Both the position numbers and the translations under genes were made by a program. 64,000 nucleotides of DNA from Streptomyces tendae (GTDB lineage: Bacteria > Actinomycetota > Actinomycetes > Streptomycetales > Streptomycetaceae), in assembly GCF_008632955.1 (NCBI RefSeq), contig NZ_CP043959.1, positions 5,022,001 through 5,086,000 on the forward strand. The letters run 5' to 3'. Every line of letters begins with the position of its first letter. The first letter of the stretch is position 1. Under the pieces are notes generated by a model. That model did not search any database, was not told the origin of the DNA, and saw only the letters and a program-made list of their open reading frames with translations. Of this stretch, positions 37,773 to 48,833 are shown one piece after another.

Positions 37773-37949
37773 ATGCGGCAGATGCGGATCGAGAAATCAC
37801 GACGGCCGGCCCGGCACCGCCGGTACGCGGACGAGACGGCCGTCTTCCCCGAGTCCCTCGACCCGCGCGATCCCGACATCGTGCGCGCCAAGCGCCTGCG
37901 CGCCGCGGGGACGCGGCTCCGGGAGGAGAGCCCGGCCGACGGTTCCTGA
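37773..37949 (+). CDS. Small basic protein of unknown function
   Basis: A 58-aa frame starting MRQMRIEKSRR and ending RLREESPADGS, rich in Arg with alternating acidic residues (SLDPRDPDIVRAKRLRAAG), probably soluble and helical. GGGAGG lies 6 nt upstream of the ATG at 37773, and a perfect terminator hairpin follows at 38034-38069; both support a real transcription unit. The frame is open further upstream to 37626, but that part lacks a ribosome site. I do not recognise the family. Confidence 0.5.
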   Translation: MRQMRIEKSRRPARHRRYADETAVFPESLDPRDPDIVRAKRLRAAGTRLREESPADGS

Positions 37950-38033
37950 ACCTCCCCGGAGACAGTGGCCGGCCTTGGCGTGGCCCCCGGCGGCTCCGGA
38001 CACCGACAACACCACATCACGTACGCACCCCAC

Positions 38034-38069
38034 GGGGGCCGTACCGGCCAGGCGGCCGGTACGGCCCCC
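38034..38069 (+). terminator. Perfect 16-bp hairpin terminator
   Basis: GGGGGCCGTACCGGCC (38034-38049) pairs completely with 38054-38069 across an AGGC loop. It lies 84 nt downstream of the 58-aa frame and 191 nt upstream of the XRE-like gene. The rest of 37950-38260 shows nothing else. Confidence 0.7.
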
Positions 38070-38260
38070 GCGCGTGTGCCGCTCTTGGCCTCCGGCGGTT
38101 GTCGGGACTTGGTCAACACGCTTCAATGCGGGGGAACTCGGGGCGCTGAACGACGGCGTACGCATGTGAAGACCGCGCCGTGCCGATGGGGGCGGGCCCC
38201 CGAGGTGCCCCGTGCGAACGGTCTGACCAGCCGTTGTGACATTCACAGAAAGGCCCCTGC

Positions 38261-39208
38261 ATGCCGCACGCCACACAGCACGCGGACGTCGTCACCGCAG
38301 AACTGGACTCCGCCCTGCGCGGCGGTCCGTTCCACGTCGCCCTGCGCGCCGCGATAGCCGCGCGGGGACTGCCGCTGCAGCGGGTGCAGCACCACCTGTC
38401 GCGCCACGGCGTGAAGGTGGGCGTCACCAGCCTGAGCTACTGGCAGCAGGGCGCCCGCCGCCCGCAGCGCCCGGAGTCGCTGCGCGCCGTACGGGCGCTG
38501 GAGGAGATCCTTCAACTGCCGGAGGAGTCACTGATCCGCCTGCTCGCCGAGTCGGACGAACACACCGGGGACCGCCGTTCCTCCGCCCGCTCCTACCGCT
38601 CGCTCGTGGAAGCCTCGGGCGTCCTGGACCGCCTGCTCGCCGAGTTCGGCACCCCACGTGACGGCGGCCTGCACACCCTCGGCCACCACGAGCGGGTGCG
38701 CGTCGGGACGCGCCGGGAACTGGCCGAGCGCGAGTCGCACCACATCGTGCGCGCCTACCGCGACGGCGTCGACCGCTTCGTGGCCGTCCACCACGGCGAC
38801 CCGGGCTCCGTACCGGAGCGGATGACCGTACGCGCCCTGGAGAACTGCCGTATCGGACGCGTCCGTCGGCACCACGACACCGGTGTGCTCGCGGCGGAGC
38901 TGCTCTTCGACATCCGGCTGCGGGCGGGCGACACGTTCCTCTTCCGGTACGCCGTGGAGGACGGCACGGCCGGGGTGGCGCGCGAGTACGTACGCGGCGC
39001 GGACTCCCCCGGCGGCCAGTACGCCCTCCAGGTCTGCTTCGACTCCGCGGCGCTCCCGGTGCGGTGCCACCGCTTCACCCAGCACTCCGCTGCGGCCCCG
39101 CGCGGAGGACGCCAGGAACTGGCGCTCAGCGCGCGGCACCGCTCGGTGCACCTGGTGGAACCCCGCCTGCGCACCGGCTACGTGGGGATCGCCTGGGACT
39201 GGGAGTGA
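38261..39208 (+). CDS. XRE-like DNA-binding protein
   Basis: A 315-aa protein with an N-terminal Cro/C1-type helix-turn-helix candidate at about 20-90 (ALRAAIAARGLPLQRVQHHL, then VTSLSYWQQGARRPQRPESL), which reads like a recognition helix in a rule-like 'SYWQQG' pattern. The C-terminal two thirds (VRVGTRRELAERESHHIVRA onward) is a beta-rich region that I do not recognise. ATG 38261 has GAAAGG upstream. Probably a streptomycete-type regulator with an unknown sensor or effector part. Confidence 0.7.
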   Translation: MPHATQHADVVTAELDSALRGGPFHVALRAAIAARGLPLQRVQHHLSRHGVKVGVTSLSYWQQGARRPQRPESLRAVRALEEILQLPEESLIRLLAESDEHTGDRRSSARSYRSLVEASGVLDRLLAEFGTPRDGGLHTLGHHERVRVGTRRELAERESHHIVRAYRDGVDRFVAVHHGDPGSVPERMTVRALENCRIGRVRRHHDTGVLAAELLFDIRLRAGDTFLFRYAVEDGTAGVAREYVRGADSPGGQYALQVCFDSAALPVRCHRFTQHSAAAPRGGRQELALSARHRSVHLVEPRLRTGYVGIAWDWE

Positions 39209-39226
39209 TACCCGGTCGAGCGGGGA

Positions 39227-39284
39227 CGGGCCGGGCCCGGGGATCGCGGGCCGGGCCCGGGGATCGGGCCGGGCCCGGGTGTCG
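39227..39284. repeat. Three 20-nt palindromic tandem repeats
   Basis: CGGGCCGGGCCCGGGGATCG occurs at 39227-39246 and 39247-39266, and a close third copy (ending TGTCG) at 39265-39284. Each contains the self-complementary CCGGGCCCGG. The array sits in the 95-nt space between the convergent XRE-like and Rieske genes and may act as a bidirectional terminator. Confidence 0.65.
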
Positions 39285-39303
39285 CGGGTGAGGATGGGCC
39301 GGG

Positions 39304-39723
39304 TCAGGCCTGCGGCTTGGCGACGAGCGTGCCGTTCTTGACCTCGACGGCCAGCGGCTTCAGGGGCGCCACAGCCGGCTCACGCAGCACCTTCCCGGTG
39401 GTGACGTCGAACTCGCTGCCGTGACACGGGCAGACCAGCCTGGTCCCGTCCAGCTTGTTGATGGGACAACCCGCGTGCGTGCACACGGTGTTGTACGCCT
39501 TGAAGGCCCCGTCCTCGCCCCGGCTGACGACCACGTTGTGGTCCCGGTACAGCTTGGCGTCGCCCGCGGCGACCTCGCTCTCGGGCCCCAGCTCCACGGG
39601 CCCGGCCAGCGGGGCGGACCTGTCGTCACCGCCCCCGCACGCGGTGAGGCCCAGTCCGACGACGGGGGTGAGGGCCGCGCCTCGCAGGACGGTCCGGCGG
39701 GTCGCGGCGGGTCGGGCGGACAT
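39304..39723 (-). CDS. Rieske [2Fe-2S] lipoprotein
   Basis: A 139-aa exported iron-sulfur protein. The N-terminus carries a twin-arginine-like signal (ATRRTVLRGAAL) and a lipobox LTAC with Cys29, so it is probably Tat-exported and membrane-anchored. The Rieske site is C81-T-H83 and C98-P-C100-H101; C86 and C100 would form the structural disulfide. Redox partner unknown; no oxygenase or cytochrome gene adjoins. ATG 39723 has GGGAG 6 nt upstream and is preferred over the GTG at 39735. Confidence 0.87.
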   Translation of the reverse strand: MSARPAATRRTVLRGAALTPVVGLGLTACGGGDDRSAPLAGPVELGPESEVAAGDAKLYRDHNVVVSRGEDGAFKAYNTVCTHAGCPINKLDGTRLVCPCHGSEFDVTTGKVLREPAVAPLKPLAVEVKNGTLVAKPQA

Positions 39724-39837
39724 GCGGGCTCCCACGGGTGGTACGCGGTGGACGAGTGTTCACCGGGACGATACCGGGGGCTCGGGGGGCGGCTTGCGGG
39801 TGGGTGGGGCTGGGTGGACGGGGCGGTGGGGCGCGGG

Positions 39838-39909
39838 GCGTAAGCGTTTGCACAAACGTTCACGTAAGAGCTTGCGTAAGCGCTCGCGTAAACGCTTACG
39901 CAATCGTTT
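39838..39909. promoter_or_regulatory. Six-unit 12-bp operator array upstream of the LacI gene
   Basis: Six contiguous 12-mers: GCGTAAGCGTTT, GCACAAACGTTC, ACGTAAGAGCTT, GCGTAAGCGCTC, GCGTAAACGCTT, ACGCAATCGTTT (39838, 39850, 39862, 39874, 39886, 39898). Five share a central CG flanked by purine-rich AA and pyrimidine TT; the third has AG there. This is the half-palindromic form of LacI-family operators; unit 5 plus the next 4 nt is a 16-bp near-palindrome. The array ends about 100 nt before the LacI start, so autoregulation is likely. Inferred. Confidence 0.65.
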
Positions 39910-40012
39910 ACGACACCCTCTCCCATGCGATACGGTCCCCACCCAGGACCCGCACGGGCAGCGGACCCCGCCGACCCGAAGCGGACCCCGTCGGCACGAA
40001 GGAGAGCGGCTG

Positions 40013-41128
40013 ATGGCAACCATGGCGGATGTGGCGCGCAGCGCCGGAGTCTCCATCGCGACCGTCTCGCACGTGCTGAACGGCACCCGCCCGGTGCTCC
40101 CCCACACCCGCCAGGCCGTCCTGGACGCCGTGGAGGAACTCGGCTACACCCCCAACACCCTGGCCCGCTCCCTGGTCACGGCCCGGACCCGGTCGATCGG
40201 TCTGGCGGTCTCGGCGATCAGCAACCCCTACTTCACGGAGATCCTGCAGGGCGTCGAGGCGGCGGCCCTGGAGCAGGGGTACAGCCTCCTCATCGCCGAT
40301 CCGCACGACGACCCGGTGCACGAGCGCAAGGTCGTCCAGCTACTGCACGAGCGCCGGGTGGACGGCATGATCGTCGCGCCCTCCCCCGAACCCCGCGAGC
40401 TCCTCGCGTACCTGGGCCGGCACCGTGTACCGACCGTCTTCCTGGACCGGCTGGTCGACCCACCCGGTGACGGCGCACCGCCCCTCTACGACCAGGTCGG
40501 CGCCGAGAGCACGGAGCCGACGGCCCGCCTGGTCACCCATCTCGCCGGTCTCGGACACCGCCGTATCGGTCTGGTGGCCGGTCTGCCCGGGCTCAGTACG
40601 ACCACCGAGCGGATCACCGGCTACCGGCACGGACTCGCGGCTGCGGGGCTGCCGTTCGACGAGCGGATCCTGGTGCACGGCCACTCGGAGGCCGCCGGGG
40701 CCGAACGCGCCACGGCCGCACTGCTGGACCTCGGCTCGCGCCCCACCGCGCTGGTCACCGCCAACAACGCCATGACGATCGGCGCGCTGCGCGCCCTGCG
40801 CGCCCACGGCCTGTCCGTGCCCGAGGACATCGCCCTGTGCTGTTTCGACGACTTCGCCTGGGCGGACCTCTTCTCCCCCCGCCTCACGGCCGTGGCCCAG
40901 CCGAGCCGGGACATCGGCGCCCGGGCCGTACGGATGCTGCTGGACCGCCTCGCGAACCCGGACCGGCCGACCCGCACCGAACGTCTCCCGTGCACCTTCG
41001 TGCACCGCACCTCCTGCGGCTGTCCGGACGGTCAGGAACACTTTGGCGACCCGGCCGGCTCCGCCTCCGCCGGCCCTGCCGCGCACCCAGCCGCCCCCAA
41101 GCCCCACCAGGAAAGGAACCCGTCGTGA
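40013..41128 (+). CDS. LacI-family transcriptional regulator
   Basis: A 371-aa sugar-responsive repressor. The N-terminal helix-turn-helix and hinge are typical (TMADVARSAGVSIATVSHVL at about 3-22, then NTLARSLVTARTRSIGLAV). The periplasmic-binding-like core follows (AISNPYFTEILQGVEAAALE, HRRIGLVAGLPGLSTTTERI, CFDDFAWADLFSPRLTAVAQ). A C-terminal extension (HRTSCGCPDGQEHF then Ala/Pro-rich) is unusual. ATG 40013 has AAGGAG upstream. Its stop overlaps the PfkB kinase start, so the two are co-translated, and it probably binds the array at 39838-39909. Confidence 0.93.
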   Translation: MATMADVARSAGVSIATVSHVLNGTRPVLPHTRQAVLDAVEELGYTPNTLARSLVTARTRSIGLAVSAISNPYFTEILQGVEAAALEQGYSLLIADPHDDPVHERKVVQLLHERRVDGMIVAPSPEPRELLAYLGRHRVPTVFLDRLVDPPGDGAPPLYDQVGAESTEPTARLVTHLAGLGHRRIGLVAGLPGLSTTTERITGYRHGLAAAGLPFDERILVHGHSEAAGAERATAALLDLGSRPTALVTANNAMTIGALRALRAHGLSVPEDIALCCFDDFAWADLFSPRLTAVAQPSRDIGARAVRMLLDRLANPDRPTRTERLPCTFVHRTSCGCPDGQEHFGDPAGSASAGPAAHPAAPKPHQERNPS

Positions 41129-42042
41129 TCGTCGTAGCCGGTGAGGCACTGATCGACCTGGTACCGCAGGGGGCGGGCGCGCTCGCCGCGCTGACGCCCG
41201 CGCTCGGCGGCGGCCCCTTCAACACGGCGGTGGCCCTGGGCCGTCTCGGCTCCCCCACCGCGTTCTGCTCGAGGGTGTCGCGGGACGCCTTCGGGGAGGC
41301 GCTGCTGGAGCGGCTGCGGGCGACCGGGGTGGACGTGTCGTCGGTGCAGCGCGGTGACGAGCCGACGACGCTCGCCGTGGCCACGGTCGGCGCCGACGGC
41401 TCGGCGGCCTACTCCTTCTACGTGGAGGGCACGGCGGACCGGCTGTTCACCGAGCCCGAGGCGCTCCCCGCCGGTACCCGCGCGGTGTCCTTCGGGACCT
41501 GTTCGCTGGTGCTGGAGCCGGGGGCGAGCGCGTACGAGGCGATGATGCGGGAGGCGTCCGCACGGGGTGTGTTCACGGCGCTGGACCCCAACATCCGGGC
41601 GGGGCTGATCCCGGACGCCGACGCCTACCGGGCGCGGTTCCGCGACTGGCTGCCGTCGGTGTCGTTGCTGAAGCTGTCGGCGGAGGACGCCGAGTGGCTC
41701 GGCGGGTCCCCGCGGGAGTGGCTGGCGGCCGGTCCCACGGCGGTCGTGGTCACCCGGGGCGGGGACGGACTGACGGTGTTCACCCGCGAGGGGGCCGAGT
41801 ACGCGGTGCCGGGTGAGCGGGTGACGGTGGTGGACACCATCGGCGCGGGCGACACGGTGAACGCGGCCCTGCTCCACGGCCTGGCCGAGCGTGACGCGCT
41901 CAGCGACGAGGGCGTGGCCGCACTCGGCGCCGAGGGCTGGGAGAGCCTGCTGGGCTTCGCGGCAGCCGCGGCGGCGATCACCTGTTCCCGCGCCGGTGCG
42001 GAACCGCCGTACGCCCACGAGCTGGAGCCGCAGGCCCTCTGA
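41125..42042 (+). CDS. PfkB-family sugar kinase (fructokinase-like)
   Basis: A 305-aa ribokinase-fold kinase. Motifs: VVAGEALIDLVPQ at the N-terminus, GGGPFNTAVALGRLG (sugar-binding signature 1), and DTIGAGDTVNAAL (signature 2 with the catalytic Asp) near residue 240. Sequence character is closest to fructokinases, but the exact sugar is not certain. The GTG at 41125 overlaps the LacI stop (GTGA), so the regulator and kinase form one unit controlling use of one sugar. A strong terminator follows. Confidence 0.87.
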   Translation: MIVVAGEALIDLVPQGAGALAALTPALGGGPFNTAVALGRLGSPTAFCSRVSRDAFGEALLERLRATGVDVSSVQRGDEPTTLAVATVGADGSAAYSFYVEGTADRLFTEPEALPAGTRAVSFGTCSLVLEPGASAYEAMMREASARGVFTALDPNIRAGLIPDADAYRARFRDWLPSVSLLKLSAEDAEWLGGSPREWLAAGPTAVVVTRGGDGLTVFTREGAEYAVPGERVTVVDTIGAGDTVNAALLHGLAERDALSDEGVAALGAEGWESLLGFAAAAAAITCSRAGAEPPYAHELEPQAL

Positions 42043-42047
42043 CGCAC

Positions 42048-42089
42048 GTGTGCCGTGCCGCGGGGGACGTCCCCTGCGGCACGGCACAC
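42048..42089. terminator. Bidirectional terminator between the PfkB kinase and uvrA
   Basis: Near-perfect inverted repeat of 21 bp per arm with one G-T wobble, centred on GAC/GTC. It begins 5 nt after the kinase stop and ends 21 nt before the convergent uvrA stop. Confidence 0.8.
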
Positions 42090-42110
42090 ACGTCCGGTGG
42101 AGCGGGCCGG

Positions 42111-45125
<3,015 letters not shown>

Positions 45126-45312
45126 GCCGGTCCGCACCTTTCTTGAGGGAAGTGACAGGGGCGGGGCCCCCGTCCTTTTCAGACTAGGGGGAGCCACTGA
45201 CAACGCCGGTTCGGATTCACGGATAGTCAACAAACCCCGGCTCTCCAGCATGCCCGACGCCGCACCCGACCTTATAGCACGTGCATTCGATTTTACCGTC
45301 CGGTTCATCTGC

Positions 45313-45349
45313 TTCACCCGAAGGTGTGACGCGTCTAGGGTCGGCGGCA
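45313..45349 (+). promoter_or_regulatory. Leaderless promoter of the isomerase-like gene
   Basis: TTCACC (45313-45318), a 17-nt spacer, TAGGGT (45336-45341), 7 nt, then ATG at 45349. The geometry fits a sigma-HrdB promoter whose transcript starts at the ATG. Confidence 0.6.
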
Positions 45350-46038
45350 TGATGGATCACGCTGATGACCTGGCGTCTGTACACGCCGCTACCGAGCGGC
45401 TGCTCCGCGCGGTCGGCGCACTGGACAACGCGGCTGTGACCCAGTCGTCACGCCTGCCGGGCTGGACCCGAGGTCACGTCCTCACCCACCTGTCCCGCAA
45501 CGCGGACGCCCTGGTGAACGTCTTCGAGGGCCGCCCCATGTACGTCTCCGCCGAGGCCCGGGACGCCGACATCGAGACAGGCGCCCCGCGCCCCCTGGAC
45601 GTGCAGCTCGCGGACCTGCGGGAGAGCGCGGAGCGCCTCCGCGGGGCGGCCGCGGACGTGACGGACTGGTCCCGTGTCGTAGAACTGCGCAACGGCGTCA
45701 CCGACCGTGCGGAGCGGGTGCCGTTCCGGCGCTGGATCGAGGTGGAGCTGCACCACGTGGACCTGGGGATCGGTTACGAGCTGGAGGACCTGCCGGCCGA
45801 CTTCACCGAACGGGAGATCGACTTCCTCACCGCACGGTTCAGCGGCCACCCGGACGTGCCCGCGACCACCCTCGCCGCCGTGGACGGCCGCACCTGGACG
45901 ACCGGTGGCGGGGCGGACGGCGACCCCGTCGCCGTCGAGGGGACGGCCGCCGGCCTGCTCGGCTGGCTCGCCGGCCGCCGGGACGGCGCCGCCCTCGCGG
46001 TGAAGGGCGGAGATCTCCCGTCGCTGCCCCCGCTGTGA
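45349..46038 (+). CDS. Mycothiol-dependent maleylpyruvate isomerase family protein
   Basis: A 229-aa protein with the DinB-like/MDMPI N-terminal domain. Metal-ligand candidates are in VLTHLSRNADALVN (His near 46) and VELHHVDLGIGYELED (His-His-x-Asp). PGWTRGHVLTHL is the family hallmark. The C-terminal domain (about 160-229) is the small SCP2-like MDMPI_C type. Many such proteins are thiol-dependent isomerases or unassigned S-transferases, so the substrate is not clear. Divergent from uvrA. ATG 45349 (a second ATG follows) has a leaderless promoter. Confidence 0.82.
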   Translation: MMDHADDLASVHAATERLLRAVGALDNAAVTQSSRLPGWTRGHVLTHLSRNADALVNVFEGRPMYVSAEARDADIETGAPRPLDVQLADLRESAERLRGAAADVTDWSRVVELRNGVTDRAERVPFRRWIEVELHHVDLGIGYELEDLPADFTEREIDFLTARFSGHPDVPATTLAAVDGRTWTTGGGADGDPVAVEGTAAGLLGWLAGRRDGAALAVKGGDLPSLPPL

Positions 46039-46064
46039 GGTCTGTCCGGTGCCCGTTCCGGCGC

Positions 46065-46078
46065 TAGGCTGACGTTCA
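46065..46078 (+). promoter_or_regulatory. Leaderless promoter -10 box of the MBL gene
   Basis: TAGGCT at 46065-46070 lies 7 nt before the ATG at 46078; a CTGTCC hexamer 17 nt upstream is a weak -35. Confidence 0.5.
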
Positions 46079-46734
46079 TGACGTACAGCGGTCGGGTGAC
46101 GGTCGGCGGCCCAGCCGACGTGCACGAACTCAAGGACCTGATGATCACCAAGATCGCGGTCGGTCCCATGGACAACAACGTGTACCTGCTGCGTTGCCGG
46201 GCCACCGACGAGCAACTGCTGATCGACGCGGCGAACGACGCCGGGACCCTGCTGGGCACGATCGGTGACGACGGCATCGCGTCCGTCGTCACCAGCCACC
46301 GGCACGGCGACCACTGGCAGGCACTCGCGGAGATCGTGGCCGCCACCGGCGCCCGCACCTACGCGGGCCGGCACGACGCCGAGGGCATCCCGGTGCCGAC
46401 CGACGTACCGGTCGACGACGGCGACGTCATCCGCGTCGGACAGGTGGAGCTCACCGCCCGCCACCTCGCCGGGCACACTCCCGGCTCGATCGTCCTCGTC
46501 TACGACGACCCCCACGGGCATCCTCATGTGTTCACCGGGGACTGTCTGTTCCCGGGCGGTGTGGGCAACACCCACAAGGACCCGAAGGCGTTCGCGAGCC
46601 TGCTGCACGACGTCGAGACCAAGCTCTTCGACGCGCTCCCGGACGAGACCTGGGTCTACCCGGGCCACGGCAACGACACCACTCTCGGGACCGAGCGCCC
46701 GCACCTGCGGGAGTGGCGCGAGCGGGGCTGGTGA
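46078..46734 (+). CDS. Metallo-beta-lactamase fold hydrolase (glyoxalase II-like)
   Basis: A 218-aa hydrolase. Zinc motif SHRHGDH (T-S-H-x-H-x-D-H) at about residue 71, HTPGSIVL with the third-position His, FTGDCLFPGG with the bridging Asp and YPGHGNDTTLG with the last His, all of the glyoxalase II/MBL pattern. In streptomycetes such proteins are probably thioester or lactone hydrolases; the exact substrate is unknown. It lies 39 nt after the isomerase-like gene but has its own promoter. Confidence 0.87.
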   Translation: MTYSGRVTVGGPADVHELKDLMITKIAVGPMDNNVYLLRCRATDEQLLIDAANDAGTLLGTIGDDGIASVVTSHRHGDHWQALAEIVAATGARTYAGRHDAEGIPVPTDVPVDDGDVIRVGQVELTARHLAGHTPGSIVLVYDDPHGHPHVFTGDCLFPGGVGNTHKDPKAFASLLHDVETKLFDALPDETWVYPGHGNDTTLGTERPHLREWRERGW

Positions 46735-46755
46735 ACCGGCGGCGGCCCGCTCAGG

Positions 46756-47229
46756 TCACGCCTCGGCCAGTCCCGGGCCGGCCAGCGCCGCGATCCGCTC
46801 CACCGCGAACACGTACCCCTGGACACCGCATCCCGCGATGACGCCGTCGGCGCGCAGGGAGACATAGGAGTGGTGCCGGAAGCTCTCCCTGCGGTGGATG
46901 TTGGAGATGTGGACCTCCACCACGGGCAGTCCGTCGCAGGCGTTGAGGGCGTCCAGGATCGCGACGGAGGTGTGGGAGTAGGCGCCGGGGTTGATCACGA
47001 TGCCGCAGTGGTTCAGCCGTGCCTCGTGGATCCAGTCCACCAGCTGCCCCTCGTGGTTGGACTGGCGGAGGTCGACGGTGCCGTTGCGGGCGGCGGCCGC
47101 CCTGGCGCACATCGTCTCGACGTCGGCCAGGGTCTCGCGTCCGTAGATCTCCGGCTGCCGTTGCCCGAGCAGATTCAGGTTCGGCCCGTTGAGGATCATG
47201 ATCGGGGCGTCGGCCAGGTTGCGGGGCAC
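46756..47229 (-). CDS. aroQ: 3-dehydroquinate dehydratase, type II
   Basis: Third step of the shikimate pathway, 157 aa, cytoplasmic dodecamer in the family. Motifs: MILNGPNLNLLGQRQPEIYG (active-site Tyr at the end), QSNHEGQLVDWIHEA, INPGAYSHTSVAILDAL and VEVHISNIHRRESFR with the catalytic His. The GTG at 47229 is used. It converges on the MBL gene with 21 nt between. No other shikimate gene adjoins. Confidence 0.95.
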   Translation of the reverse strand: MPRNLADAPIMILNGPNLNLLGQRQPEIYGRETLADVETMCARAAAARNGTVDLRQSNHEGQLVDWIHEARLNHCGIVINPGAYSHTSVAILDALNACDGLPVVEVHISNIHRRESFRHHSYVSLRADGVIAGCGVQGYVFAVERIAALAGPGLAEA

Positions 47230-47423
47230 GGTTCCTCCGGTCCGTCGAGGTGCGGTCCCTCGCCGGAACCGCTGATCGCACCCGGTCTATCACGCCGCAC
47301 CGAGGTGGCGTACGCCGCCGCCGCGCCCGCGGTGACTCCCGCTCATGGAAGCGCCCGGGCCTCCCGGCGACATGGTCGTCCGGGCGGCCCGGGCACTGGT
47401 ACGGGCGCGGGCCGCTGCCGCCG

Positions 47424-48524
47424 TCAGGGGTTGATCGCGAGTTCCAGATAGGCGGCGAGCAGCACCAGGTGCACGCCTCCCTGGAGCGGAGTGGCGCGGC
47501 CCGGGACCACCGTCAGCGCGCTCACCACCACGGTCAGGGCCAGCAGCACCATATGGGTGCTGCCGAGGCCGAGGACGAGCGCACCGGGCAGCCAGAGGGT
47601 GGCCACCGCGACAGCGGGGATGGTCAGGCCGATGCTGGCCATGGCCGACCCCAGGGCCAGGTTCATGCTGGTCTGCACCTGGTTGCGGCGCGCCGCGCGC
47701 ACGGCGGCGATGGTCTCCGGCAGCAGCACCAGCAGGGCGATGATCACACCGACGACACCATGGCCGAGACCGGCCGCCTCCACCCCGGACTCGATCGTCG
47801 GTGAGACGCCTTTGGCCAGACCGACGACACCGACGAGCGCCAGGAGCAGCATCCCCAGGCTGATCAGCGCGGTGCGCGTGGAGGGCGCCTCGGCGTGCGC
47901 CTCGGGAGAGGGTTTCTCCCCCTGTTTCACCACCGGCAGGAAGTAGTCGCGGTGCCTGACGGTCTGGGTCGCGACGAACAGCCCGTAGAGGGTCAGCGAC
48001 GCGATGGCGGCGAAGGCCAGCTGGACGGTGGAGAACTCCGCACCCGTCTTGCTCGTGGTGAACGTCGGTATCACGAGGCTGAGCGTCGCCAGCGTGGTCA
48101 CGGTGGCGAGAGCGGCTCCGGTGCCCTCCGAGTTGAAGACGGCCGTCTTGTGCCGCAGCGAGCCGACGAGCAGGCTGAGCCCGAGGATGCCGTTACAGGT
48201 GATCATCACGGCGGCGAACACGGTGTCCCGGGCGAGCGTCGCGCTCTTGTCGCCGCCGTCGAGCATCAGGGTGACGATGAGCGCCACCTCGATGACTGTG
48301 ACGGCGACCGCCAGGACCAGGGAGCCGAACGGCTCGCCGACCCGGTGGGCGACCACCTCGGCATGGTGCACGGCCGCCAGCACCGCCCCCGCCAGGACCA
48401 CGGTCACCAACCCGACGATCCCGCCGGGCAGGTCCCTCCCCCAGGTCAGGGCGAGCAGCACCACCGCGAGCACCGGAACGGCGAGCGTCCATCGTGAGGC
48501 CACGGACTTGATCCGATCCGTCAT
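47424..48524 (-). CDS. Cation/H+ antiporter of the CaCA family (ChaA-like)
   Basis: A 366-aa membrane protein with about eleven hydrophobic helices. The two halves have internally related acidic motifs, GEPFGSLVLAVAVTVIEVAL in the first and LPETIAAVRAARRNQVQTS then ALGSAMASIGLTIP in the second, characteristic of Ca2+/H+ or Na+/H+ exchangers of the ChaA/VCX group. A cytoplasmic loop (KQGEKPSPEAHAEAPSTR) separates them. ATG 48524 is used. It lies downstream of terC in the same direction; from 47230 to 47423 I see nothing. Confidence 0.88.
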   Translation of the reverse strand: MTDRIKSVASRWTLAVPVLAVVLLALTWGRDLPGGIVGLVTVVLAGAVLAAVHHAEVVAHRVGEPFGSLVLAVAVTVIEVALIVTLMLDGGDKSATLARDTVFAAVMITCNGILGLSLLVGSLRHKTAVFNSEGTGAALATVTTLATLSLVIPTFTTSKTGAEFSTVQLAFAAIASLTLYGLFVATQTVRHRDYFLPVVKQGEKPSPEAHAEAPSTRTALISLGMLLLALVGVVGLAKGVSPTIESGVEAAGLGHGVVGVIIALLVLLPETIAAVRAARRNQVQTSMNLALGSAMASIGLTIPAVAVATLWLPGALVLGLGSTHMVLLALTVVVSALTVVPGRATPLQGGVHLVLLAAYLELAINP

Positions 48525-48833
48525 GCGGCGATCGTCCCCGGCACGAGGGGGCACGGCATTTCGAGGACTTTCGACCACCGGGCGACCGTGGAGGGCGTCG
48601 GATGTGTCACCGCCGTGCGGCGACCCCTTCCGCTCCGCGATCCTGATCGTCTCGGGGTCATCATGGTCACGCATGGCCTCCTTCTCGAGTCGAGTGCGGT
48701 CTGCGCCGCCCGCAGACGGCGCGGTGAACGTGCGGGACCGGGAGCGTCGGACGGCGACGTGCTGCCCTACGCTCCCGGTGCCCGGTGTTCCTGAAGTGCG
48801 GTTTCCCGATGCCGGACGGCGTTGTCCGACGGG
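48525..48833. other. Intergenic region terC-antiporter
   Basis: 309 nt without a convincing gene. It has an inverted repeat CGGGAGCGT/ACGCTCCCG with a long loop (about 48740-48780) and CGGAC-GGCGTT-GTCCG just after the terC stop (48821-48836), possible terminators. It probably also holds the antiporter promoter. Confidence 0.4.

Noticed and set aside
45126..45348. A LexA/SOS box upstream of uvrA
   Set aside because: No GAAC-N4-GTTC type palindrome was found; CGAATGCACGTGC-like sequence does not fit.
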